A stretch of 64,000 nt of DNA from Aegilops tauschii subsp. strangulata (GCF_002575655.3 NC_053035.3:86453322-86517321); one strand, 5' to 3'. Positions 1 to 9,950 are shown, counted from the first letter of the stretch. Notes: generated from the sequence alone by a model not told the origin. Numbers and translations: made by a program.

Positions 1-851
1 TATAGAGATAGATCAAGACGCTTAATTGGACTTTCACAAAGCACATACCTTGACAAAGTTTTGAAGAAGTTCAAAATGGATCAAGCAAAGAAAGGGTTCT
101 TGCCTGTACTACAAGGTGTGAGATTGAGTAAGACTCAATGCCTGACCACTGCAGAAGATAGAGAGAAAATGAAAGATGTTCCCTATGCTTCAGCCATAGG
201 CTCTATCATGTATGCAATGCTGTGTACTAGACCTGATGTGTCCCTTGCTATAAGTTTAGCAGGGAGGTACCAAAGTAATCCAGGAGTGGATCACTGGACA
301 GCGGTCAAGAACATCCTGAAATACCTGAAAAGGACTAAGGATATGTTTCTCGTATATGGAGGTGACAAAGAGCTCATCGTAAATGGTTACGTTGATGCAA
401 GCTTTGACACTGATCCGGACGATTCTAAATCGCAAACCGGATACGTATTTACAGTGGAGCTGTCAGTTGGTGCAGTTCTAAACAAAGCGTCGTGGCGGGA
501 TCTACATGTGAAGCGGAGTACATAGCTGCTTCGGAAGCAGCAAATGAAGGAGTCTGGATGAGGGAGTTCATATCCGATCTAGGTGTCATACCTAGTGCAT
601 CGGGTCCTATGAAAATCTTTTGTGACAATACTGGTGCAATTGCCTTGGCAAAGGAATCCAGATTTCACAAGAGAACCAAGCACATCAAAAGACGCTTCAA
701 TTCCATCCGGGATTTAGTCCAGGTGGGAGACATAGAAATTTGCAAGATACATACGGATCTGAATGTTGCAGACCCGTTGACTAAGCCTCTTCCACGAGCA
801 AAACAAGATCAGCACCAAGGCTCCATGGGTGTAAGAATCATTACTGTGTAA
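1..851 (+). pseudogene. Copia retrotransposon pol 3' end (reverse transcriptase C-terminus and RNase H)
   Basis: This is the end of a Copia pol polyprotein, open from base 1. The first frame reads through the RT connection, with SAIGSIMYAMLCTRPD and NILKYLKRTKD typical of Copia pol. RNase H follows, with the acidic stretch VDASFDTDPDDSKSQTGY, then CEAEYIAASEA, IFCDNTGAIAL, RTKHIKRRF and ADPLTKPL. The frame changes near position 480: the segment that normally holds an SW-type motif before SSKQ is missing about ten bases, so the second half lies in another frame and stops at 851. The copy is therefore dead. It joins a 3' LTR at 885, so it belongs to the same element. The Copia RNase H assignment is secure; the Angela/BARE1 name rests on the LTR. 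Confidence 0.9.
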
Positions 852-870
852 ACTAGATTATTGACTCTAG

Positions 871-884
871 TGCAAGTGGGAGAC
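871..884 (+). other. Polypurine tract of the Copia element
   Basis: The purine-rich run ending AGTGGGAGAC lies directly before the TG of the LTR, where plus-strand DNA synthesis of a Copia element starts. It sits 20 bases after the pol stop codon. Confidence 0.75.
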
Positions 885-2609
885 TGAAGGAAATATGCCC
901 TAGAGACAATAATAAAGTATTATTTATTTCCTTATATCATGATAAATGTTTATTATTCATGCTAGAATTGTATTAACCGGAAACATAATACATGTGTGAA
1001 TACATAGACAAATAGAGTGTCACTAGTATGCCTCTACTTGACTAGCTCGTTAATCAAAGATGGTTATGTTTCCTAGCCATAGACATGAGTTGTCATTTGA
1101 TTAACGAGATCACCTCATTAGGAGAATGACGTGATTGACTTGACCCATTCCGTTAGCTTAGCACCCGATCGTTTAGTATATTGCTATTGCTTTCTTCATG
1201 ACTTATACATGTTCCTATGACTATGAGATTATGCAACTCCCGTTTACCGGAGGAACACTTTGTGTGCTACCAAACGTCACAACGTAAATGGGTGATTATA
1301 AAGGTGCTCTACAGGTGTCTCCAAAGGTACTTGTTGGGTTGGCGTATTTCGAGATTAGGATTTGTCACTCCGCTTGTCGGAGAGGTATCTCTGGGCCCAC
1401 TCGGTAATGCACATCACTATAAGCCTTGCAAGCATTGTGACTAATAAGTTAGTTGCGGGATGATGTGTTACGGAACGAGTAAAGAGACTTGCCGGTAACG
1501 AGATTGAACTAGGTATCGAGATACCGACGATCGAATCTCGGGCAAGTAACATACTGATGACAAAGGGAACAACGTATGTTGTTATGCGGTCTGACCGATA
1601 AAGATCTTCGTAGAATATGTGGGAGCCAATATGGGCATCCAGGTCCCGCTATTGGTTATCGACCGGAGACGTGTCTCGGTCATGTCTACATAGTTCTTGA
1701 ACCCGTAGGGTCCGCACGCTTAAAGTTACGATGACAGTTTTATTATGAGTTTATGTATGTTGATGTACCGAAGGAGTTCGGAGTCCCGGATGAGATCGGG
1801 GACATGACGAGGAGTCTCGAAATGGTCGAGGCGTAAAGATCGATATATTGGACGACTATATTCGGACTTCGAAAAGGTTCCGAGTGATTCGGGTATTTTT
1901 CGGAGTACCGGAGAGTTACGGGAATACGTATTGGGCCTTATTGGGCCATACGGGAAAGAAGAAAAAGGGCCTCAAGGGTGGCCGCACCCCTCCCCTTGGT
2001 CTGGTCCGAATTGGACTAGGGAAGGGGGGCGCCCCCTTCCTTCCTTCTCTTTTTCCCTTCCTCTTTTCCTATTCCATATGGGAGGTGGAATCCTACTAGG
2101 ACTAGGGAGTCCTAGTAGGACTCCACACTTGGTGCGCCCCCTCCTAGGGCCGGCCTCCTCCTCCCTTGCTCCTTTATATACGGGGGCAGGGGGCACCCCA
2201 GAGACACAACAATTGATCCTTGATATCTCTTAGCCGTGCGCGGTGCCCCCCTCCACCATATTACACCTCGATAATACCGTTGCGGAGCTTAGGCGAAGCC
2301 CTGCGCCGGTGGAACATCATCATCGTCACCACGCCGTCGTGCTGACGAAACTCTCCCTCAACACTCGGCTGGATCGGAGTTCGAGGGATGTCATCGAGCT
2401 GAACGTGTGTAGAACTCGGAGCTGCCGTGCGTTCGGTACTTGATCGGTCGGATCGTGAAGACGTACGACTACATCAACCGCGTTGTGATAACGCTTACGC
2501 TGTCGGTCTACGAGGGTACGTGGACAACACTATCCCCTCTCGTTGCTATGCATCACCATGATCTTGCGTGTGCGTAGGAATTTTTTTGAAATTACTACGT
2601 TCCCCAACA
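885..2609 (+). mobile_element. 3' LTR of an Angela/BARE1-type Copia retrotransposon
   Basis: The 1725-bp LTR starts TGAAGGAAATATGCCCTAGA and ends TTCCCCAACA, the usual borders of the Triticeae Angela/WIS/BARE1 group. A TATA motif (TTTATATAC, near 2172) follows a GC-rich block, as in other members. A second LTR of the same family lies on the minus strand at 15286-16996 but belongs to another copy: this element runs left of the window, that one runs leftward from its own LTR. The next five bases (CCTGC, 2610-2614) would be the target duplication; the partner is outside the window. No reading frame here is convincing. Confidence 0.88.
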
Positions 2610-2922
2610 CCTGCATCACTCCCTGTGGATATTTCTCTACTTCTTTGCCCCACACAAAGCTTTACTCGCTTCTACGTACTGTATTTGTGATGAGTTTATG
2701 TCTCATCAACTAGTCCCAGTAATCTTATTCTAACCACACTTCTTCAACTTCTTTGCCACAGGGATGCTCATCTCAATTTTGGTGAAACTGCACAAAATGA
2801 TCCGATGGTCAAAAGGTTGCAAACTTCATTTATTAGGAAGCTCGAACGTTGCCAGCAAATTGAAGCCTGGTTAGGGTTCACGGTTCAAGGGCTAGGGACT
2901 GCATGGATCGTTTTTTCTTTAG
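2610..2922 (+). other. Exon-like block with a GETAQ motif behind a splice acceptor
   Basis: After the Copia LTR comes T-rich sequence ending in TTTGCCACAG at 2760. An open stretch follows to about 2930 in one frame, reading DAHLNFGETAQNDPM and then KRLQTSFIRKLERCQQIEAW. The GETAQ piece resembles SGTAQ and GGTAQ pieces at 6572, 7185 and 8025, so it is probably the first visible member of that series, separated from the rest by MITEs and the Helitron. No domain is recognised. It may be an exon of a decayed host gene or of a transposon gene. The Copia element apparently inserted into the preceding intron. Confidence 0.35.
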
Positions 2923-3019
2923 CTGCCTCTGTTCCAAAATAAGTGTCAACTTTAGTAGTAGTACAACTTTGTACTAAAGTTTGCACAAAGTTGAGGCACT
3001 TATTTTGGAACGGAGGGAG
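2923..3019. mobile_element. Stowaway-type MITE
   Basis: This 97-bp element has near-perfect inverted ends: the left reads CTGCCTCTGTTCCAAAATAA and the right, reversed, reads CTCCCTCCGTTCCAAAATAA. The interior repeats ACTTTAG/TACTAAAG/ACAAAGTTG, forming a hairpin. The terminal consensus is that of Tc1/Mariner-derived Stowaway elements of Triticeae. Confidence 0.85.
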
Positions 3020-3203
3020 TGCATATTTGCTATGATCTGTCAATCATTGAGATGCAACAGCATGCATGTTAGTCTCCTTTGTATTTGATGAAATGTTGCA
3101 ACGGGCAACCTTGGATGCAAGATACATGTAACAGAAGCTGGAAGCTTCATAACATTGTACAAATTTATCTCGCTGATAAATTACAGTACGTACTATACTA
3201 GTA

Positions 3204-3838
3204 CTTCCTCCGTTCCTAAATATAAGTCTTTGTAGAGATTTCACCATGAACCACATGCGGATATATATAGATGCGTTTTAAGTGTAGATTCATTCATTTT
3301 GTTCCATATGTAGTGGAATCTCTATAAAGACTTATCTACTAGTAATAGCTAGCCCCCACTACTAGGAATTCTCTATCCTCTCCTTGAGCCACATCATCAA
3401 AATTGATGTAGTCGTTAGATGAAGTAAATCAGTCCATAATAGCCGTCTGATCTAGACATTGAGAGGCTCCGCACTAAGCCACATGCAAGGATGCAGAAAT
3501 ACCGTGGCACATGCATGTGAGTGGGTTTTAAATCACATCAACATGTCTGCATGCAAGAATGCACCGGTAGCATGCATGTAAGTGAGCTTTTAAGTCCCAT
3601 TAACATGTCAAAAAGAAAAATATAATCCCATTATGCAGTAGGAGTTGGCTGATCTTTTTCCTTACGTGGGATGATCTAAATGATGTTGGTAGTTTATTTA
3701 GTTTGGCTACCACATTTGTCATGCGGTTATAGAGTTTTTTTTAGTTCTATGAAATCGATAATTTTGCGCAGAGAGATATACCGTTGTTCCGCGGCAACGC
3801 GCGGGGACTCATCTAGTAATATTTAGGAACAGAGCGAG
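3204..3838. mobile_element. Stowaway-type MITE split by a Helitron
   Basis: The left end (3204) reads CTTCCTCCGTTCCTAAATAT and is preceded by TA. The interior AAGTCTTTGTAGAGATTTCA is mirrored by TGGAATCTCTATAAAGACTT at 3313-3333. The matching right end, ATATTTAGGAACAGAGCGAG followed by TA, appears only at 3819-3838. The 482 bases between are foreign (see the Helitron). Without them the MITE is about 150 bp, the usual size. Confidence 0.8.
3335..3816 (+). mobile_element. Non-autonomous Helitron
   Basis: The insert starts TCTACTAGTAATAG after an A and ends ATCTAG before a T, as Helitrons do (5' TC, 3' CTRR, between A and T). A GC-rich hairpin, CCGCGGCAACGCGCGG at 3789-3804, lies about ten bases before the terminal CTAG. 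There is no flanking target duplication and no coding frame. The borders are further supported by the MITE halves on either side. The MITE junction carries about three extra bases, so the exact right border could shift slightly. Confidence 0.6.
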
Positions 3839-4889
3839 TACTATGTAAAGAGTTAGGTGTCGCACGGTGATAGTGTGAGGTGGGCCATGTAATCACTGAG
3901 CCTGCGTGTTTTCACTGCTCTTGCATGCCTCCGCTGTAAGAATGGAGAAAATTGTAATCTAGTAGTAGTACCTCCTTTCGCCGAAAGCGTGAGACATCCA
4001 GCAGTCCTACCACCTCAGTAATAAAGACCAATGAGCCATCAAATCACATAGACCCAGCAGTAAGTTGGACGGACGAAGCAACCATCACTCTTGCGCCAGT
4101 GAGAGGTCGCGTCCGCTTTGCCCGGGCATGAATGCGGCACCGATTCTTTGGAGCGGCGCTGACCGTTTCGGGCGGGAAGCGTGCGCGGGCGATGGAGGGG
4201 CTTTGGGTGGGCCAGGCTGGTCAGGAGCGGGCGTGGCAGCTGTCCGCATGTCCCTACCGGACACGCCCGGAAACGAGAGGATGCACCGACTCTCGCAGCT
4301 AAAATCGTACACTACACAACATCTCTCTGTAGGAGTAGGTCGATCTGTCGCTCTCTCTAGCACACACATGCTGTTAAACACACACACACACACACACGCA
4401 CACGCATGCACCTTGGTCCCGTTGCACCTTCTAACGTGACTTATTACACCTAGACGGAGGGAGTAGTAAGTATACGAGATACGGTGGCACACTGACTTAA
4501 GTCGAATACAAGTGCCCAAAATTTTTGTGCATGTTATAATAAGGATTCACTTAAAATAGTATGTGAGCGAACAGAGGGATCAATTGGACAGTGTTCCCGA
4601 GCAGTAGCGAGATGTGTGAGGTAAGATACACCGCTGGCGCTTTGATTTTTCTTATTAATTTGTTTGTTTCACCCTCTGACTAGTGGGACCCAACGTACTA
4701 CGTGGAGAGAGGTAAGGTGAGTAAGGCTGCATTATTTCTGCACCACTGTGGATAGTCTTACCACCAAAGCCACATGACACGATTATGATTGAAATCCCAG
4801 TGACTCCCACACACACAAAAAAAACACGGCATGCTTGTCACACGAATGCAGGAATGTATAAAAGGTTATTTCCCTCTCGTTGAACATAA
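3839..4889. other. Gene-free stretch with an orphan promoter-like segment
   Basis: No coding frame is supported here. A GC-rich block at about 4079-4230 includes CGGCGCTGACCGTTTCGGGC (4154-4173) followed by GGGAAGCGTGCGCGGGCG. Almost the same block lies at 10082-10122, upstream of the minus-strand gene at 9296-9850. Here no related gene follows, so this is probably a detached copy of that upstream region. A lone Stowaway-like end (ACGGAGGGAGTA, about 4454) has no clear partner. Confidence 0.4.
4377..4403. repeat. CA dinucleotide microsatellite
   Basis: About ten CA units run from 4377 and are then interrupted by G (CACGCACACGC). Confidence 0.9.
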
Positions 4890-4966
4890 CGGGAGGGTTG
4901 TGTAGCTGGTTAGCCTGTTCGCTCATCAAACTTGAGGTCTCGGGTTCGATAACTACACTTGAGCAT
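4890..4966 (+). mobile_element. tRNA-like sequence (SINE head or decayed tRNA copy)
   Basis: An A-box-like TGTAGCTGGTTAGC (4901-4914) is followed, about 27 bases later, by a B-box-like CGGGTTCGATAACT (4941-4954), the spacing of an RNA polymerase III internal promoter. CTCAT sits where an elongator-Met anticodon loop would be. The acceptor stem does not pair well and no 3' tail or target duplication is evident, so a working tRNA is unlikely. Confidence 0.4.
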
Positions 4967-5031
4967 AATTTGTGCCAGGAGGATTCTTTGACTGGTCAAA
5001 ATGTTTTCTAGGGTTTGCATGCTTCACACTC

Positions 5032-5390
5032 TCTCTCCAGTATATATATACACGCTGGAGCCTCATCACTTGTAGTTGCTCTCTTCACACTCTCTCGCCC
5101 TCTCCCGCTGGAGCCTCAGCGCTTGTAGTTGCTCTCTTCACACTCTCTCGCCCTCTCCAGATCTAAACAAGACTTCGTTGGCCCCTCTCTCCCCTCACTG
5201 CTGCTCAAAGAGCTGGCAGGATCCGTCCACCGGGAAGGGAAGGAGGCTTAACGCTGTCGCCGTCGGCGAGGGACTACCGGCGCAGCTGTTCACTTTCCAC
5301 CCAGTGGCGGCGCGAGAGGGCCTCCGACCCCTTCTTCTTCGCCGCCGTCCCATCGCCCACCGAACCACGCCCCAAGAACCTTAAGGTATA
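5032..5390 (+). promoter_or_regulatory. TATA region and 5' leader-like exon with an internal duplication
   Basis: A TATATATATA run (5040-5050) precedes a pyrimidine-rich leader. The leader contains a direct duplication of about 53 bp (CTGGAGCCTCA to CGCCCTCTCC, 5054-5105 and 5107-5158). GC-rich sequence then ends at AACCTTAAG before GTATAATT at 5384, a plausible splice donor. This looks like the promoter and first exon of a plant transcript. No convincing reading frame was found, so the product is unknown. It may belong with the exon-like blocks downstream. Confidence 0.35.
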
Positions 5391-5438
5391 ATTTACTTAC
5401 TCCACATGCATTGCTCTAGCTGCATGTATACCATGAGT

Positions 5439-5660
5439 CTAGGACGTGGTTCAAAGAGGAAAGGAGTGGGGGAAAGTAGTGGGAAAAGTTGTATATAGCC
5501 TGAATCTAGGACGTGGTTCAAAGAGGAAATGAAGGGGGAAATTTGTATAGCATGAATCTAGGACGTGGTTCAAAGAGGAAAGGAATGGGGGAAAGTAGTG
5601 GGGAAAGTTGTATCGCATAAATCTAGGACGTGGTTCAAAGAGGAAAGGAAGGGGCGAAAG
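5439..5660. repeat. Four copies of a 52-67 bp tandem repeat
   Basis: The anchor CTAGGACGTGGTTCAAAGAG occurs at about 5439, 5506, 5558 and 5622. Each copy is followed by a GGAAAGGA..GGGGGAAA tract, and a decayed fifth copy starts near 5665. The array lies just downstream of the leader-like exon, in what would be its first intron. The short frame on its minus strand is a by-product of the repeat. Confidence 0.85.
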
Positions 5661-5898
5661 TACTAGTTCAAAAAGGAAAGGAAGGGACAAGGCTGTAGAG
5701 TTTGAGCAGGACTAGATTTGCTGCGCTCACATAGGGAAAGGTGTCTAAAGATAACAAAACTGGGGCCAACAAAAATATGCTCCTTGGTTGTTTGTTCTTT
5801 GTTGCAACAGACTGTGCATGACCACAGTACATCGGTAGATGCACATGGTGCTGGTGCGTCCACTGTCCCGTGCAACTCATTAGCTGTTGTTAATCTAA

Positions 5899-6208
5899 GG
5901 CCCTGTTTGGTTAAAAAAACCTAGTCCCTACCTGCTTGGTTCCAGGGACTAAACATGGACTAGAGGTTATTAAATGACATGCTAAAAGACCATGTTACCC
6001 CTAGTAATGAACTAATAGAGACAAGGTGCGATGCGTGGCAGGGGCAACTGTTGGAAAATGTCCCAAAAAGACTCCCTCGGGGTCTTCTTTCTTTAGTCCC
6101 AAATGCCCACTTTTAGTCCCTAAAAGTCCCGCCTGTTTGGTTTAGATGGGACTGACATAGAGTTTTTTTAGTCCCTACACCAAAATGTCCCTGCAAACAA
6201 ACACCCTC
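5899..6208. mobile_element. PIF/Harbinger (Tourist-like) MITE
   Basis: The element starts GGCCCTGTTTGGTT and ends with AAACAAACACCCTC, whose complement GAGGGTGTTTGTTT is an imperfect match. It is flanked by TAA on both sides (5896-5898 and 6209-6211), the target duplication of Tourist-like elements. The interior repeats TAGTCCC/GGGACT in both directions. It is about 310 bp with no coding capacity. Confidence 0.75.
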
Positions 6209-6429
6209 TAATAATGCCGCTGGAAAATTGATGCAATGCCACAGTTAAAAGCAAATTACATGTTTAACGAATTTTATTGTTAATATAATCTATGTTAATA
6301 TTAATCGATGCCACCGTTTGAGAAATGCTATTGTCTTGCTTTCTTTCCCATTTAGATAAGGTAGATGCTTCTTTTTGTTGGCTTCTGTGTCATCCACTGT
6401 TATTGACCACTAATTGTTTCCTTTGCACC

Positions 6430-8060
6430 TCTATGTAAACAGGGTTATCTACTTCACCTCGTTGCCATTGTGACCTTTTGTTGCACTGCACAAAACACTT
6501 TTGTTTTAAGAGTGTTTTGCGCAGTTCAACCAAAATGTCACACCGACAAGGCTGCTTGATTGCTTGATCTTAGTGGAACTGCACAAGAGGAGATCTTACT
6601 TCCTATCCGTTAAGGCGAATTTGGTTCAGATCTTCTTCTTGTGAGTTGTTTGAATTCCGCATCATGAGAGGTCAGTACTAGCCTTCTTTCACATGATTCT
6701 GCAGTGTGCTTTCATATGTTGTGCTACTTGTACGATAATGTTGCTTGATTTTAGTGAACTCCACAAATGGAGACAAGACTTCCAATATGTATGTGCACCG
6801 TAATATCCCATTGAGGTAAGATAAGGATATTTCACAACTGCTGGCCTGTATTTTGCCACTTTCATCAGAAAATTAAGTTTAGTACTATACTTGTGCTCCC
6901 TAATTGACATGAAAAATCTTACATTGAAGGCGAAGCTTATCTGTTATTGAACCAAGTGATGAAGGGGAAGAACAAGCGGAAGAAAAACAAAAATCAACTC
7001 CCGGTGTTGTAATGAAGCACTGGAACTGTGATGACACAAGTAATGATATAGTTTTGCATCTTAATTTATTGCTATGGCTGGAACGAGCAATTGTTTTGCC
7101 ACTGATTTGATGCCACTCTTAATGTAATATGCAATTATCTCTACTTGTGCAAACAGGGATCTTCTTTGAAGATACCATATATTTTAGTGGAACTGCACAA
7201 GAAGATGTTGGAAACATTAAACTAATCGAGGAGTATATGGTAAGCATGGCCACCACCGTAGATAGCAACAGATGGTTCCGGAGAAGTGCTTCATCTGTAT
7301 GCTCTACACAATAAGCCTCCTGACAAAGGTTGGTACTCGCCCACTGATTTCATTCATATGATTGAGCTTTGTCATCTCTATTGGTGTTGTGCTACTGTTT
7401 AGATACTGTCATGAAAAAGTGGTATTGTCCTTGAGAAGTGCTTCACCTGTGCTGTTTTAAATATTTCCTTTCCTTTTTTTCGAGCAAACAGGGATGCTAG
7501 CATTTAGTAGTCCTCTTGTCTTTGCACAACAGGATCATCTTCCTCTGAAGAAGAATATGGAGTACGTGAAGTGACTAGTTCCGATTATGCCAGGATGAAG
7601 AAGCCCTGACTATCTTCTCATCAGAAGGAGCGGTTGAAGGATGGTTACATTACTCCCCACAAGACCAAACTAACTTCAGCTCAGAAGGACTGACAAATCT
7701 CCATTTTTTTGCTGTGATGCGCGAGTACAATGTTGTTCTAGGATTCTTTCTGGTGAGTTCCATTTTTCTAAAAGTGTGCTCTACATGGACCATGTATGTG
7801 CCTGTTGAAACAATCAATTCATAGTACAATTTGCTTTATACTAATCACTTTTCTGTATTTGTGCAAACAGGGGTGCTCAGCTTGATTTCAATGGGAACTG
7901 CACAAAATGTTCATGAATACATCGAATCATTCATTTCCACCACAAGAAAGTAGGTGCCGATAAGTTCAAGGCGTTGCAACATATAAGGGCGAAATCATAC
8001 AAGCTACGCGCGAATTTGGTTGATTTTGGTGGAACTGCACAAAAAGAACATCTGGTTTAT
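6430..8060 (+). other. Series of exon-like blocks repeating a GTAQ motif
   Basis: Several blocks follow CAAACAG-type splice acceptors: TGTAAACAG/GG at 6441, TGCAAACAG/GG at 7155, AGCAAACAG/GG at 7491 and TGCAAACAG/GG at 7870. Four blocks contain a version of AGTGGAACTGCACAA, near 6572, 6751, 7187 and 7886, and another lies near 8028. The reading is S/G-G-T-A-Q with E or N after it; IYFSGTAQEDVGNIKLIEEY is open at 7159-7314. The blocks look like duplicated exons with their acceptors. Most have stops soon after the motif. I do not recognise the family. Confidence 0.4.
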
Positions 8061-8401
8061 TTAGCACGAGGTGCCATGTCAATGTCTGAACTGATGGCAA
8101 ACCCTGCCCATTCCACAATCGTAGGCATTTGATATTTTGGAGTGGGACAACCTTGTCAAATTTTGCTCATTGATTTTAGCAAGACATGCGTTTGATTTTT
8201 TCGAATGGGACGCCCTTTGCTGTCAGCAGCGTCGATCAATTTTTTCTTTATTCTTTAGTTGTGAAGTAAATATTGCCTCTGACATGTGAGTCGCTGAGAT
8301 GCATAATCATCGATTGTTTTGAATGTTCTCTATGAATTGCCAGGCCTGTGTGTTTGATTGCAATGTACAGAAACGCTAAAAAGCTGCTCAAACTCTTTGT
8401 A

Positions 8402-8528
8402 CTCCTTCTGTTCCTTTTTACTTCGCACATTGTGAAAGTGCATACTTTTTTGTATAAGATTGGTCAAAGTAGAGATACTTTGACTGCACACAAAACTTGT
8501 ATGCACGACTAGAAAGGACCGGAGGGAG
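8402..8528. mobile_element. Stowaway-type MITE
   Basis: The 127-bp element has ends CTCCTTCTGTTCC and GGACCGGAGGGAG (inverted) and is flanked by TA on both sides. The inner arms TCGCACATT and TGGTCAAAGTAGAG are typical of the Triticeae group. Confidence 0.85.
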
Positions 8529-8783
8529 TACATGTGAAACTGCTGCAAACGAGGTGATCACCCTGGGAATAATGCTAGTACGTATTGTTTTGCATGTTCA
8601 TCCAATGCCAGTGATACAGGAATTCGAACTAATCGAAATAAATTCATTCATACACGGTCGAATTTCATATAAACATGCCGGATTTCATTACATTTCATAA
8701 ATTCTTCAACTAAAAAGGGGTGCGTTGGAGGTATAATTAATTAACCGAAGCTACCCACCTGTGTCCTGCTGAGCCGAATAGAA

Positions 8784-8885
8784 GCTTCAGTGACTTAACT
8801 GCAGGTGCAGTTGCATAACTGACATGTGGCATGTTGGGCCCATGTGTCAGTCAGCCAACTGCACCAGCAGTTAAGTAGAAGCAGC
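8784..8885. repeat. Long inverted repeat (fold-back MITE candidate)
   Basis: The arms are at 8794-8829 (CTTAACTGCAGGTGCAGTTG...) and 8840-8875 (...CAACTGCACCAGCAGTTAAG). They pair over about 36 bases with few mismatches around a ten-base loop, and weaker pairing continues outward through GCTTC/GAAGC. The transposon class is unclear because no clean target duplication was found. Confidence 0.6.
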
Positions 8886-9049
8886 GTTCTTCTCCAGCGC
8901 AGCTCTCCGACTCCACGTCGCCGCCAAGAAGCTAACCAGCCGTCAATGGTCAACCCGCCTAGCTTGGCTTCAACCGGAGGGTAGCAGCGGTGGCCTTACT
9001 TGGACCCGAGCGGCGGCGACCTACCGTGTTCTACTCTTCCTTGTTTTTT

Positions 9050-9300
9050 GTGTGGCGCGGCCTCGTTGGTAGCGGGGCGGGGCCTCGGCGGAGCCGGCGA
9101 TGTCCTCTGTCTCGTTGCCGGCGGGCGGCGCCTCAGCGGAGCGGTGGAAATCCTCCCCCACGTTGCCGGCAGGGTGGGGCCTCGGCTGAGCCGACAATGT
9201 CCTCTGCCTCGTTGTTGGCGGGGCAGGGCCTCGGCGGAGCCGGCGGTGTCCTCTGCCTCGTTGTTGGCGCCGCGGGGCCTCGGCGGAGCAGGGCCTCATC
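9050..9300 (-). repeat. GC-rich tandem repeat, a former coding repeat of the gene above it
   Basis: Units of about 54 bases carry CTCTGCCTCGTTGTTGGCGG followed by GCCTCGGCGGAGCCGGC. On the minus strand they encode versions of NE(T/A)EDI(A/V)GSAEAPP, but in two frames that differ from the main frame of the 9296-9850 gene. That gene ends with the related TEDEAEDNAGSDESPL. The repeat was probably part of the protein before indels cut it off. Confidence 0.6.
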
Positions 9301-9850
9301 GACGCCAGCGGAGCGGGGACTCGTCGGAGCCGGCATTGTCCTCTGCCTCGTCCTCGGTCTCGCCAAACAGCGCCTCGCCCGCTTCATCGCCCTCTTTGCT
9401 AGCCTCTTTGTAGGCGGCCGCAGCCTCCGCCACCCGCATGCGGTACCGCCAGCGCTCGAGGCGGCCCTTGCGGGCGGAGCGGTACGAGTCGAGCAGCGCC
9501 TCCTGCTCCGCCCGCTCCGCGGCGATCTGCTCCTCCGCCTGCAGGTGCTCCTGGAGGAGATGGTGGTTGTAGGCGGCGTCGGCCTGCGCCTCCCGGAACT
9601 GCTCCTCACGCATCTGCCTCACCCTGTCCATATATTGGGCACGGGCCTCGCCGATGGTCATGGTGCAATGCACCGGCGAGGATGGCGCGGAGGAGGGGGT
9701 TGCCGCCGGATCGTCAACTACCATGTTCTCCATTGGGACGTCGTCGTCCTCCGGCTGCCTGCCGGCCAGCCGGCCGGCAGCAATGGCTGCCATCTCCTTG
9801 TGGTCTGTCGTCCGCCCGTCCCGAAGAGCGCTGGAGCGCGAGGAAGCCAT
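9296..9850 (-). CDS. Hypothetical protein, 184 aa, charged and helical
   Basis: The protein starts MASSRSSALRDGRTTDHKEM. ATG at 9850 has a strong plant context (CCACCATGG) and lies about 75 bases below a TATA box. Residues 1-65 are low-complexity. Residues about 68-160 are rich in E, Q, A and R (REEQFREAQADAAYNHHLLQ, then AEEQIAAERAEQEALLDSYR) and should form long helices. The tail is acidic. Repeats past the stop suggest the ancestral protein was longer. No domain is recognised, so no function is given. Its upstream region merges into the subterminal arrays of a CACTA transposon, so it may be cargo or an accessory gene of that element. The overlapping 290-aa plus-strand frame is a GC-driven shadow. 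Confidence 0.5.
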   Translation of the reverse strand: MASSRSSALRDGRTTDHKEMAAIAAGRLAGRQPEDDDVPMENMVVDDPAATPSSAPSSPVHCTMTIGEARAQYMDRVRQMREEQFREAQADAAYNHHLLQEHLQAEEQIAAERAEQEALLDSYRSARKGRLERWRYRMRVAEAAAAYKEASKEGDEAGEALFGETEDEAEDNAGSDESPLRWRR

Positions 9851-9922
9851 GGTGGGCAGTAGTGGTGTGGACAGGAGAAAGGGAACGGATGCGGGTGACT
9901 GCGGCTATGGCCGGCACAACAG

Positions 9923-9932
9923 TTTATATAGC
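9923..9932 (-). promoter_or_regulatory. TATA box of the 184-aa gene
   Basis: On the minus strand the sequence reads GCTATATAAAC, 73-82 bases before the ATG at 9850, a normal distance for a plant promoter with a short leader. Confidence 0.6.
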
Positions 9933-9950
9933 AATGGTGGGCGGGCGGGG

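Noticed and set aside
3354..3366. CACTACTAGGAA as a CACTA terminus
   Set aside because: It lies inside the Helitron, has no matching inverted end, and no subterminal repeats follow.
3970..4466. A long Stowaway-like element between CCTCCTTTCG and ACGGAGGGAGTA
   Set aside because: The left end matches the consensus poorly and the interior shows no hairpin, so only a stray right end is likely.
8990..9862. 290-aa plus-strand open frame
   Set aside because: It is GC-rich and runs antisense to the TATA-bearing minus-strand gene and its repeats. It has no domain and no promoter, so it is best seen as a shadow.
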